From Pontibacillus chungwhensis (GTDB lineage Bacteria > Bacillota > Bacilli > Bacillales > BH030062): DNA of 64,000 nt. Shown piece by piece: positions 34,675 to 43,547 of the stretch. The notes beneath the pieces are model-generated. The model did not search any database. It had not been told where the DNA came from and saw nothing but the letters and a program-made list of their open reading frames with translations. Numbering within the stretch: position 1 is the stretch's first letter; each line of letters starts with the position of its first letter. The translations under genes and the position numbers were made by a program. The stretch lies in contig NZ_CP126446.1 in the NCBI RefSeq assembly GCF_030166655.1, positions 4,030,001-4,094,000 of the forward strand, read 5' to 3'.

Positions 34675-34888
34675 TAAAAGTGGAAGAAAAAGTAGTAATA
34701 TAGGTGAAATCTATTACCAAGGTGGAACGAAGCTATAAAGTTATCCATATTAAACCAAAACATAATAACAGTGTCAATCCTACTTTAGACTATATTCTGG
34801 TAGATTTGGACCATATATTCCTTTTTAGCATGATTACAAAATTAGCCCATACATATGGAATAGTACATGTTTCTAGGAGGAGATCTCT

Positions 34889-36043
34889 TTGTTTTCATCA
34901 TGGAAAAAACAATCCAATCCTACAACTGATGAGCTGGTCAGTGTCCTTAAATCCAAAACGTTAAAAGAAGATCTGCTGCCCTATTCTGATTCAACGTTAT
35001 CCGTATTTGAACAATCCATTGTAAATAAGATTACGAAAGCCACCAAGGTTCACAATGAAACGAATATAACAAGAACAAATGCTTACTTATCTTTCTACAA
35101 TACGTACCCAGAGATTGAATGGGCATTGTTGGCTCATTTGGTCTCGAGGAATAGCGGATGGAATATGACCGATTTAAAAGGCGAGTGGTTATCGAAACTC
35201 CTTTCAGAGAAGGAACAACGCAATTATTTCCGATTACTAGAACGTGCCAATTGGTTAATTTTCCAAGACGCTTACCCTCAACTTCTCCTTTACCACTACA
35301 GCCTAAAGCACAATCTATCTTTATACCACTTACTCCCGGCTTTTCAAGTATCCCGTTTTATGGAACCTGTTTGGAATCACTTCTCTACGCACCAGGACCG
35401 AACTACTCTATCCACCGCCCTCATTATTAACGAACAGCATTATATAGAGAAAAGAGTCATTCATAACAAATTCTTTAAACAAGCGGTTTTAGATACACTA
35501 GATTTTAAAGTACAAGAGTGGCTCGGGCTGACCCAGATTTTATTCCCTTATTCGAAGAGCAAGAAATTCAATCGTGCTGACTTCACTGGTCTCACCGTTC
35601 ACCAATTTGCTTCCTTATCGAACCGTATTGAATTCGGAAAGAAACTTTATGTCACATTATTCTCTGACCCAAAACGGTTACAGTCGATTAAACAATGGGC
35701 TGATCAACATCCTCATACAGGGTCACGAAAAGATTACTGGCCTCATCTCTTCCACACAATTCGAGAATCACCTCCTGGCAAGCTCTCACTGAAACTTGAA
35801 CGGTGTCAGTTGCGGAAGGGAGCCGCTCGAGTCTATAGTCCTCCACTGAACATAGCCTGGGAAATAATTGAGCATCATCCACCTTCTCCTGAGGACTGGT
35901 TTACGAAGTGGGATGATGCTTCTCTCTTACATGGTTTGCCTTCTTCTCAGCGTGAGAATATGACCGAAGATCATTGCGAAGCGCTTACGAAGATTGAGCT
36001 TGCCGTAGCAGCTAAACAAATCATCTTTCATCGCCAAGACTAG
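34889..36043 (+). CDS. DUF2515 (YppC-family) protein
   Basis: 384-residue cytoplasmic protein of unknown function conserved in Bacillaceae; it matches YppC-type proteins in the central block WALLAHLVSRNSGWNMTDLKGEWLSKLLSEKEQ, LLERANWLIFQDAYPQLLLY and INEQHYIEKRV. No membrane segment, signal peptide or known catalytic motif is visible. The start is TTG at 34889, supported by AGGAGG 8 bases upstream. It is divergent from the pullulanase and followed by a 253-bp structured repeat rather than a plain terminator. Confidence 0.82.
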   Translation: MFSSWKKQSNPTTDELVSVLKSKTLKEDLLPYSDSTLSVFEQSIVNKITKATKVHNETNITRTNAYLSFYNTYPEIEWALLAHLVSRNSGWNMTDLKGEWLSKLLSEKEQRNYFRLLERANWLIFQDAYPQLLLYHYSLKHNLSLYHLLPAFQVSRFMEPVWNHFSTHQDRTTLSTALIINEQHYIEKRVIHNKFFKQAVLDTLDFKVQEWLGLTQILFPYSKSKKFNRADFTGLTVHQFASLSNRIEFGKKLYVTLFSDPKRLQSIKQWADQHPHTGSRKDYWPHLFHTIRESPPGKLSLKLERCQLRKGAARVYSPPLNIAWEIIEHHPPSPEDWFTKWDDASLLHGLPSSQRENMTEDHCEALTKIELAVAAKQIIFHRQD

Positions 36044-36071
36044 GATGTTTCCGTTGACCGGAATTGAGTGT

Positions 36072-36324
36072 AAGGCGGGCCTGGAAACCACTCGCTTTCC
36101 TGTGGGGAGCTGGTGAGCCTCCTCAGCCGGCTATGCCGGCCTCCGGGGTCTCAACCTAGATTGAAATGTGCAAGCGTGGTGCCTAGGACCGTACGGATAA
36201 GGCAGCTTTTTGGAGAAGGCGTTTAGCCTTTGGAAAAAAGATGACTTATCGCGCTAGGTCCTCCACGCTGGAACTAGACTGGCTCTTCTGCCCACGGGAG
36301 TCTCGCAGTTTCCAGGCCCGCCTT
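36072..36324. repeat. 253-bp structured element with 17-bp perfect terminal inverted repeats
   Basis: Ends AAGGCGGGCCTGGAAAC (36072-36088) and GTTTCCAGGCCCGCCTT (36308-36324) are exact complements. Inside are nested pairs: GCCGGC-TAT-GCCGGC, AGCGTGG with CCACGCT, AGGACC with GGTCCT, GATAAG with CTTATC, AGCTTTTT with AAAAAAG, and GAAGGC with GCCTTT. No open reading frame with a ribosome binding site is present. It fills most of the 433-base gap between the yppC-like gene and the peptidase gene; the remaining 150 bases hold only a presumptive promoter. Confidence 0.85.
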
Positions 36325-36476
36325 TGCTATATTAGATGAACGGAAAACGCATAATCTTTGGAGCAGCCTCCTTGTTGCAGGGACTTCAACTACTGACTAC
36401 TAGGGGAGTATAGAATTAAAGGTATTCTAAATGGATACAACGAATGGGTAGGGAAAAGGGAAAAGGAAGTGATGCT

Positions 36477-37538
36477 TTGAATCGTCAAAAGAGGTTGCGG
36501 GACTATGGGGTACGGATTGGTCGGTTGGAAACTGGTGTAAAGAATAGGATTACGGATGTTTCGGGTGTAAGGGTCGGGCATTGTACTATTGCACATGAGG
36601 GGGCACAGACGGGGGTAACGGCTGTTGTGCCTCATCAGGGGAATACATTTCAAGAGAAGGTGATTGCTTCTTCTCATGTGTTAAATGGGTTTGGAAAGAC
36701 TCTAGGGACGGTTCAGTTAAATGAACTTGGCACCCTTGAAACACCCATTCTTCTAACGAACACATTAAGCGTTGGTACAGTGACGAAAGGTCTTATTGAA
36801 TACATACTTGAGCATAACCACGATATTGGAGAAACGACAGGTACTGTTAATCCTGTGGTGGGGGAATGCAATGATATGCTCATTAACTCTATTCGGAACG
36901 CTTCTGTTTCAAAAGAAGATGTCTTAGAAGCGATTGAGGAATCATCAACTCAATTTGAAGAAGGGGCTGTTGGGGCAGGGCGTGGGATGGTCTGTTACGG
37001 GTTAAAAGGGGGGATTGGGTCGTCTTCTCGTCTTATTCACCTCGATCATGATACATATACAATAGGTGTGCTCGTTTTGGCTAATTTCGGGCAAATGGAA
37101 GACCTTATGATAAACGGATCTCGTGTGGGACAATCCTTGAAAGAAAAGATGGACCAAAATGATGAACCAGACAGGGGCTCTATTATGATGATCGTCGCTA
37201 CAGATCTTCCTGTTACAGAGCGTCAGTTGAACAGAATGATTAAGCGTACAAGCACCGGGCTAGCCAGAACAGGATCAACGATCTCTCATGGTAGTGGCGA
37301 TATTGCGATCGGCTTCTCAACAGCTACTAAAATTCCACATTATAAACCAACTACCCTCTTATCGATTCCCTCTGTTCACGAAGAGGACTTAAATGCGGCT
37401 TTTCGAGCTGTTGGGGAAGCTACAGAAGAAGCTATATTGAACGCTCTTGTGACAGCCGAATCAGTCCCATTACGTGATGGACGGATCGCCATGTCTCTTA
37501 TCGAAGCGATTGAAGAACATGGCCTTTCTCTTACGTAA
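36477..37538 (+). CDS. P1-family (DmpA-like) aminopeptidase
   Basis: About 353 residues. N-terminal-nucleophile-type hydrolase that is made as one chain and cuts itself. The beta-chain start is seen in DRG|SIMMIVATDLPV, with nucleophile Ser235 after Gly234; GLARTGS and HGSGDIAI follow, as in BapA/DmpA, together with the N-terminal GVRVGHCTI and central NPVVGECND blocks. Such enzymes release N-terminal residues from small peptides, some from beta-peptides. The frame opens at ATG 36444, which lacks a ribosome binding site; TTG 36477 follows AAGGAAG with 7-9 bases and gives MNRQKRLRDYG, so it is preferred. Single-gene unit with terminator. Confidence 0.85.
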   Translation: MNRQKRLRDYGVRIGRLETGVKNRITDVSGVRVGHCTIAHEGAQTGVTAVVPHQGNTFQEKVIASSHVLNGFGKTLGTVQLNELGTLETPILLTNTLSVGTVTKGLIEYILEHNHDIGETTGTVNPVVGECNDMLINSIRNASVSKEDVLEAIEESSTQFEEGAVGAGRGMVCYGLKGGIGSSSRLIHLDHDTYTIGVLVLANFGQMEDLMINGSRVGQSLKEKMDQNDEPDRGSIMMIVATDLPVTERQLNRMIKRTSTGLARTGSTISHGSGDIAIGFSTATKIPHYKPTTLLSIPSVHEEDLNAAFRAVGEATEEAILNALVTAESVPLRDGRIAMSLIEAIEEHGLSLT

Positions 37539-37572
37539 GAGGTGAATGGCCTATTAGCGGCTTAGAAATTAA

Positions 37573-37606
37573 AAAAACGACCAGGTTGCCCTTCTGGTCG
37601 TTTTTC
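37573..37606. terminator. Bidirectional intrinsic terminator
   Basis: Stem ACGACCAG / CTGGTCGT flanked by A-run and T-run, between the convergent peptidase gene and glycogen operon. Confidence 0.88.
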
Positions 37607-37626
37607 CATATTTATTAAACTATTTT

Positions 37627-39540
37627 TTAATGCAACCGCCGTAGCAGCATGCATTCACTTGGGGAAAGAACAAAGGATAATGTTCCATCTTGTGTTTTAT
37701 AAACCGATTTTTCAATGATGTTTTGCCATCGTCCCTTTTGAGCTTTAAGGGTGATATCTTTTGTTTCACGTACGTTTCGATTAAACACAAACATCATCTG
37801 TTCATCTGCTACTTCCGCTCCGAATTCATCCACCCCATTTTCTATAGATCGAACAAACGTATAGACATCTGAATCCGCAGCATGTGAAATCCAGCTTCCT
37901 GTTCGAAGAGCCTGGTGTTCCTGTCTCATAGATCCTAGCATTTTGTACCAGTTCAGAAGGGTTTGATCCTCTTTGCCCCATGGATAGGGCTTCCGGTTAT
38001 CAGGGTCCTCTCCTCCTGTTACACCTGCTTCGTCTCCATAATAGAGAGAAGGGATTCCCGGGAACGTATACATCCATAAACTTAATGCTTTAAGTTGTTC
38101 AGAAACAATCGATTCCCTCTCATCTTTTGAATGGGTCGGTAATGCCTCATCTAGTAACGTTTTGATGCGTTCTACATCGTGGCTTGAGAGCATGTTCATG
38201 ACCGCATAGAAATATTCCTTAGGGTAATGTTCTCGCAATGTGACAAGACGAGTATGCAAGGTAAAGGCATCTATGTCTCCACGTATAAAATCAAGCATAA
38301 GGGCCCGCAAAGGATAATTCATGACAGAGTCTAAAACTCCTCCGAGGAAATAATCTCTGCGTTTCCCATAAGCGGTTTTATTTGAAGCATCTTCCCACAC
38401 CTCTCCTAGCAGAACGCTGTCAGGCTCATGGTTTTTTAACTCCTTATAAATCATACGGATTAGGTCATCGGTTAACTCATCCGCTACATCCAGCCGCCAA
38501 TGATTCATCCCCGAGCGTTGCCAGTTCTTAATAACGCTATTCTCGTCATGAACAAGAAACTGCTGATAACTTTCATCTTCTTTATTTACTGTTGGTAACG
38601 TTCCCACACCCCACCAGGCATCGTATTCATCCGGATACTGATGAAAGGTGTACCAGGAAAAGTAAGGGGACTCTTTTGATTGATAGGCTCCCACTGAGTT
38701 GTAGGTTCCTTTTTGATTAAAGTAAATGCTGTTACTACCTGTATGGCTGAACACACCATCTAGCATGATTTCAATTCCACGGGACTTAGCTTGAGTAATC
38801 AGTTCCTCAAAGTCTTCTTTCGTGCCTAACAGAGGATCAACCTTATGGTAGTCACCCGTATCATAACGGTGGTTACTCTCCGCTTCAAAAATCGGATTCA
38901 GGTAAATTACCGTTACACCAAGTGACTGGATATAATCGAGTTTTTCGATAATGCCCTGAAGATTTCCACCAAAGAAATCCCATCTGACCACCTCTCCACG
39001 CTCATTCCTGATATAGAACGGATCGTTTGACCAATGAGCATGAACTAGACTTGTTTTAGGAGCCTTCTTTAGATCAACCCCACCCGAAGCATGAAACCGG
39101 TCTGGAAAGATTTGATACATCGTTGCGTTCTTCCACCAATGGGGAGTATGATAAGCGGGATCGTAAACGGTTATTTGCCACGAGAGTGGATCCACATCGT
39201 ATACCTTTCCCTCTCCGCTTTCTTCTGGATTCTTACATCCATAATAGAGGGAGCGATCTTCCGTCTCAATTTCAAAGAAGTACCAGACAAGCTGTGGCTC
39301 CTCTGGCATTGTAATCATAACTTCATATCCACTGTATTGATGTTCTTCCGTGTATAGATCCATTTCTTTAATATGTTCTTCGTTCGTTTTGTCAAAGATA
39401 TAGTGAAGGTGTACGCGTGTGACGTGTTGGCGATGATGCACATCAATACTCAACTTAACCTGTGAGGATTTTGGTGCTGCCCCAAATGGGTCACGATAGG
39501 ATGAATCGAAACTATTATGAAATATATCTAAATGTTTCAT
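37627..39540 (-). CDS. Intracellular GH13 glucan hydrolase (neopullulanase/cyclomaltodextrinase-like)
   Basis: 637 residues without a signal peptide, so cytoplasmic. An N-terminal beta domain (about 1-125) precedes the GH13 barrel: region I DGVFSH (261-266), II HWRLDVADE with nucleophile D351, III LLGEVWED with acid E380, IV MLSSHDVER with D455; MYQIFPDRF at 141-149 marks the barrel start. A C-terminal all-beta domain ends the protein. It is the last gene of the glycogen operon, where B. subtilis has amyX pullulanase; a role in cutting glycogen limit dextrins or maltodextrins fits. Start ATG follows GGGGAGGGGAATCC-like sequence, 24 bases after glgP. Confidence 0.88.
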   Translation of the reverse strand: MKHLDIFHNSFDSSYRDPFGAAPKSSQVKLSIDVHHRQHVTRVHLHYIFDKTNEEHIKEMDLYTEEHQYSGYEVMITMPEEPQLVWYFFEIETEDRSLYYGCKNPEESGEGKVYDVDPLSWQITVYDPAYHTPHWWKNATMYQIFPDRFHASGGVDLKKAPKTSLVHAHWSNDPFYIRNERGEVVRWDFFGGNLQGIIEKLDYIQSLGVTVIYLNPIFEAESNHRYDTGDYHKVDPLLGTKEDFEELITQAKSRGIEIMLDGVFSHTGSNSIYFNQKGTYNSVGAYQSKESPYFSWYTFHQYPDEYDAWWGVGTLPTVNKEDESYQQFLVHDENSVIKNWQRSGMNHWRLDVADELTDDLIRMIYKELKNHEPDSVLLGEVWEDASNKTAYGKRRDYFLGGVLDSVMNYPLRALMLDFIRGDIDAFTLHTRLVTLREHYPKEYFYAVMNMLSSHDVERIKTLLDEALPTHSKDERESIVSEQLKALSLWMYTFPGIPSLYYGDEAGVTGGEDPDNRKPYPWGKEDQTLLNWYKMLGSMRQEHQALRTGSWISHAADSDVYTFVRSIENGVDEFGAEVADEQMMFVFNRNVRETKDITLKAQKGRWQNIIEKSVYKTQDGTLSFVLSPSECMLLRRLH

Positions 39541-39564
39541 CTGGATTCCCCTCCCCCAAAAAAC

Positions 39565-42006
39565 CTAGCCGTTTAACAGTTTAGCTCCACTCATGTTCCA
39601 AATTTCATTTGCATAATTTTCAATTGTATAATCACTTGAAAATCTACCAGAATGGGCTATGTTCATTAAACTCATTTCATTCCACTTCCGCCTGTTAGCA
39701 TAATCATGACTGATCTCTTTTTGGGCCTCTACATAGCTGTTAAAATCTTTTAACAGAAAATACTCGTCATTGTTTGTAACAAGAGCATGATAAAGCTCAT
39801 GAAATGTTGTGTCCCCTTTTGAAAATGGGCTATAGTGAAATAGCTGATCGACCACACGTCGAATCCGCTGATCCCCTTCGTACATTTCCTTCGCATCATA
39901 CGCCCCTGTATGATAATAACTGAGCACTTCTTCAGAACTTAAGCCAAACGTGTAAATGGCATCGTTCCCAACCTCTTCATGAATTTCAACATTAGCGCCG
40001 TCCATCGTACCAAGCGTAATAGCTCCATTCATCATAAGTTTCATGTTTCCGGTTCCAGAAGCCTCTTTACTGGCCGTAGAAATCTGCTCACTCACATTTG
40101 TTGCTGGTATAATTTTCTCAGCTAATGACACCGAATAATCTTCCATGAAAACAACTTTAATCGTATCTTTCGTAACAGGGTCCTGATTCACGACTTCTGC
40201 AATCGTATTGATTAACTTTATAACTTTCTTAGCGAAATAATAACCAGGAGCAGCCTTGGCCCCAAAGATAAACGTCCGTGGCGTCATATCTATTCCTGGA
40301 TTTGCTTTTAACTCATTATACAGATGCATAATATGAAGAGCATTGAGTAATTGACGCTTGTATCCATGAAGTCGTTTTATATGAACATCGAAAATGGAAT
40401 TCGGATCAATTGAGATTCCGTGATCCTTCTCAATCCACTGAGCCAGATTTTCCTTATTATGTTGTTTGATGTGATGCAGTTCATCTAAGAATGCGCCATC
40501 TTCTCGATACGAGAGTAGCTGCTTCATCAAGCGGGGCTCACGTTTCCACTCTTCCCCTACTGTATTTGTAATCAATTCTGCTAGTGAAGGGTTCGCATGG
40601 AGCAGCCATCTGCGGTGCGTAATCCCGTTTGTTTTATTATTAAACCGTTCTGGAAAAGCCTCGTAAAAATGCTTCATCTCACGATTCTTTAAGATCTCAG
40701 TATGAAGTCTTGCGACCCCATTCACGCTATGGCTTCCCACAATGGATAAATGGGCCATCTTTACGTTCCCATCTGCAATGATTGCGAGCTTGGCAATTCG
40801 ATCGAAGTCACCGGGGTCTTGCTCCCATAAGGATTGACAGAAACGTTCATTAATCTCTTCAATAATCATAAAGATTCGCGGCAATAATGTGCGTATGACC
40901 TCAACCGGCCAGGTCTCAAGCGCTTCGCTAAGAGTTGTATGATTGGTATAAGAAACGGAGGACTGCGTAATCGTCCATGCCTCTTCCCATCCTAATCCCT
41001 CCACGTCCATAAGAATCCTCATCAATTCAGGTACAATTAAAGCAGGATGAGTATCATTAATATGCAGCGCGATCCTTTTTGAAAAATCAGACCAAGGAAG
41101 GTCCAAATCCTTATACTTTTGAACGATATTTTGTAAACCAGCTGATACAAGGAAATACTCTTGCTTTAACCTAAGTTTCTTGCCTTCTTCATTCGAGTCA
41201 TCCGGGTACAGAAATGACGTAATCTCTTCTAAATGACGCTGGTGCCCTATATAATTTCCATACGCCTGTTCAATTTGAGCCTTGGCCAATAAATCTTCTT
41301 CTGTTGGCTCAGCACTCCACAACCGAAGTGTATTTACGGCTTTTTCCTGATCCCCTACAACAGGAATGTCATAAGGAACCGCTCGTACTCTTTGACTGTT
41401 TTTATAAGTGAAATGGAGATCTCCATTTTTGTCTTCAACTGATTCAATTTCTCCACCAAATGACACTTCTATCGCTTCCTCTTCGCGCCTTACTTCCCAT
41501 GCATAGCCGTCTTCTAGCCAATGATCAGGCAGTTCAACCTGATAACCGTTGACGAACCGCTGCGTAAACATCCCATTACGATATCGGAGTCCAACTCCAT
41601 GTCCAGCTAAACCAAGAGAAGCTAAAGAATCCAGAAAACAAGCTGCCAATCGACCAAGTCCTCCATTACCAAGACCCGCATCTGCCTCAGACTCTTCAAG
41701 AATCGGCAACGTAAGACCAAGGTCTATAAGCCCTTCTTCTACTACATTTAATGCTCCCATATTTAATAGATTATTCCCTAATAAGCGCCCCATCAGGAAC
41801 TCCATAGAGAAATAATAGACTTGTTTCTTACCTGCTGCTTGATAGGATTGCTCGGTTTCTTTCCATTTCTGAACGAGTCTTCCACGCACCATTTGACTCA
41901 ATACGTGATAAGCATCTTGTTCGGTTGCCTGTTCAATCGTTTTACCGGTTTCGGATTCTAGATTCTTAGCAAATGCTTCTTTAAACTCTTCTTTACTGCT
42001 GAACAT
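39565..42006 (-). CDS. glgP: Glycogen/maltodextrin phosphorylase
   Basis: 813-residue PLP-dependent GT35 phosphorylase that releases glucose-1-phosphate from the non-reducing ends of glycogen. Visible: MEFLMGRLLGNNLLN, the GNGGLGRLAACFLDSLA block, ALHINDTHPALIVPELMRIL, KRLHGYKRQLLNALHI and the PLP lysine region EASGTGNMKLMMNGAITLGTMDGANVE. The frame opens at ATG 42021, but ATG 42006 has GGAGG 8 bases upstream and gives MFSSKEEF, so it is preferred. It lies 24 bases after glgA. Length and motifs are full. Confidence 0.94.
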   Translation of the reverse strand: MFSSKEEFKEAFAKNLESETGKTIEQATEQDAYHVLSQMVRGRLVQKWKETEQSYQAAGKKQVYYFSMEFLMGRLLGNNLLNMGALNVVEEGLIDLGLTLPILEESEADAGLGNGGLGRLAACFLDSLASLGLAGHGVGLRYRNGMFTQRFVNGYQVELPDHWLEDGYAWEVRREEEAIEVSFGGEIESVEDKNGDLHFTYKNSQRVRAVPYDIPVVGDQEKAVNTLRLWSAEPTEEDLLAKAQIEQAYGNYIGHQRHLEEITSFLYPDDSNEEGKKLRLKQEYFLVSAGLQNIVQKYKDLDLPWSDFSKRIALHINDTHPALIVPELMRILMDVEGLGWEEAWTITQSSVSYTNHTTLSEALETWPVEVIRTLLPRIFMIIEEINERFCQSLWEQDPGDFDRIAKLAIIADGNVKMAHLSIVGSHSVNGVARLHTEILKNREMKHFYEAFPERFNNKTNGITHRRWLLHANPSLAELITNTVGEEWKREPRLMKQLLSYREDGAFLDELHHIKQHNKENLAQWIEKDHGISIDPNSIFDVHIKRLHGYKRQLLNALHIMHLYNELKANPGIDMTPRTFIFGAKAAPGYYFAKKVIKLINTIAEVVNQDPVTKDTIKVVFMEDYSVSLAEKIIPATNVSEQISTASKEASGTGNMKLMMNGAITLGTMDGANVEIHEEVGNDAIYTFGLSSEEVLSYYHTGAYDAKEMYEGDQRIRRVVDQLFHYSPFSKGDTTFHELYHALVTNNDEYFLLKDFNSYVEAQKEISHDYANRRKWNEMSLMNIAHSGRFSSDYTIENYANEIWNMSGAKLLNG

Positions 42007-42030
42007 ACTGGGATCCTCCATTCTGATGCT

Positions 42031-43470
42031 TTATGCGTAAATTTTTAGCATCGATTGATATAAGTCCATATATTGTTTCGCAGAGTTCTCCCAGGAATAT
42101 TGGCTTTTCATGACGTTCTTAATAAGCTGTTTCCACGTTGCTTGGTCATGATAAATGTCAATGGCACGGCGAATCGTAAATAACATATCGTGAGCGTTAA
42201 AGTTCGTGAAGCTGAATCCATTCCCTTCGCCTGTTGCCTCATCAAAAGGATGAACGGTATCCACAAGACCACCCGTTTCCCTCACAATCGGAACCGTCAA
42301 GTAACGAAGAGCTAACAATTGTCCAATACCACAAGGCTCGAACCTTGATGGCATCAGGAATAGATCACTCCCGGCATACACTTGTCGTGACAGCTCTTCA
42401 CTGAACGTGATGTTGGCTGAGATCTTGTCTGGATACTTGTGCTCAAACCACTGGAACATTTGTTCATAATACTGTTCACCGGTTCCTAATAACACAATTT
42501 GAACGTCTTCTTGACCCAATAGGTCATCTAAGATCCTGCCGATGAGGTCAAATCCTTTTTGCTCAACCAGTCGTGAAACAATACCAATCATCGGTATCGT
42601 CTGATCAACAGGCAGACCAAGCTTCTCTTGAAGCCACATTTTATTTTGAGCTTTCTTGATTAACGAACTACGATACGGGAAAGCGAGTGATTCATCTTTC
42701 ATAGGGTTATAGTCTTGGAGGTTAATGCCATTGACAATGCCAGTAAGTCGGTGAGAATGTTTGCGAAGTACTTCATCTAGGTTTTCCCCATAATAAGGTG
42801 TTTGAATCTCTCTTGCGTAAGTTTCACTAACCGTTGTGATGGTATCCGCGAAATTTAAAGCCCCTTTCATAAAGCTAATGTTTCCGAAGAATTCAATGCC
42901 ATCCACAGTCATGAAACGTTCATCAAGATCCATTAAATCATGAAGTACCGATTGCGGGAATATACCTTGATACTTAAGATTATGGATCGTGAAAACTGTT
43001 TTCATACCTTCAAATACAGGATCATCTTTATAGTGGGTGTGAAGGAAGAGTGGAATCAAGCCCGATTGCCAATCGTGGCAATGGAGAATTTCTGGCTTCC
43101 AGTCAAGTATTCGCACCATTTCCATCACTGCACGATTAAAGAAGACAAAACGCTCCGCTTCATCCTCATAGCCATAAAGATTAGACCTTTTGAAATAATA
43201 TTCATTATCCAAAAAGTAAACCGGAATTCCTTCGTATTCTAAGTATTCAACCCCTGCATATTGCTGCCTCCATCCCAACTGGATAGTTAGGGTATCGATA
43301 AGGGTTAACTGATCTTTCCATTCTTCTTTCATTTCCTGATATTTAGGTAAGACTACTCGAACGTCAGCTCCCTGGTCTTTTAACGCAAGAGGCAAAGACC
43401 CTAACACATCAGCTAGTCCCCCAGATTTAATAAAGGGTGTGCACTCAGAACCAATCATCAATACGTTCAC
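42031..43470 (-). CDS. glgA: Glycogen synthase (ADP-glucose GT5)
   Basis: About 479 residues. GT5 glycosyltransferase that extends alpha-1,4 glucan from ADP-glucose. Visible: ECTPFIKSGGLADVLGSLP with the KxGGL nucleotide-binding motif, LHCHDWQSGLIPLFL, VFTIHNLKYQGIFP, GIVNGINLQDYNP, and the C-terminal MPSRFEPCGIGQLLALRYLTVPIVRETGGL. The frame opens with a GTG at 43479 that overlaps the ribosome binding site; the GTG at 43470 has GAGGAG 8 bases upstream and gives MNVLMIGSE, matching the family start. A terminator-like hairpin lies between glgD and this gene. Confidence 0.94.
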   Translation of the reverse strand: MNVLMIGSECTPFIKSGGLADVLGSLPLALKDQGADVRVVLPKYQEMKEEWKDQLTLIDTLTIQLGWRQQYAGVEYLEYEGIPVYFLDNEYYFKRSNLYGYEDEAERFVFFNRAVMEMVRILDWKPEILHCHDWQSGLIPLFLHTHYKDDPVFEGMKTVFTIHNLKYQGIFPQSVLHDLMDLDERFMTVDGIEFFGNISFMKGALNFADTITTVSETYAREIQTPYYGENLDEVLRKHSHRLTGIVNGINLQDYNPMKDESLAFPYRSSLIKKAQNKMWLQEKLGLPVDQTIPMIGIVSRLVEQKGFDLIGRILDDLLGQEDVQIVLLGTGEQYYEQMFQWFEHKYPDKISANITFSEELSRQVYAGSDLFLMPSRFEPCGIGQLLALRYLTVPIVRETGGLVDTVHPFDEATGEGNGFSFTNFNAHDMLFTIRRAIDIYHDQATWKQLIKNVMKSQYSWENSAKQYMDLYQSMLKIYA

Positions 43471-43499
43471 GTCGATCACTCCTCTTATAAGATATAGAA

Positions 43500-43540
43500 A
43501 ATAATAAAAGGACTGCCAAAATGGAGTTTAGGCAGCCCCG
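43500..43540 (-). terminator. Terminator-like hairpin inside the glycogen operon (possible attenuator)
   Basis: Minus-strand stem GGGCTGCC with GGCAGTCC (one G-T pair) and a 13-base loop is followed by TTTTATTATTTT. It lies in the 77-base gap between glgD and glgA, so it could reduce glgA-glgP-GH13 expression relative to glgBCD. Confidence 0.6.
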
Positions 43541-43547
43541 CCTTTTC

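Noticed and set aside
36390-36677. 95-codon minus frame over the peptidase start
   Set aside because: Antisense to the conserved N-terminal region of the P1 peptidase and its ribosome binding site.
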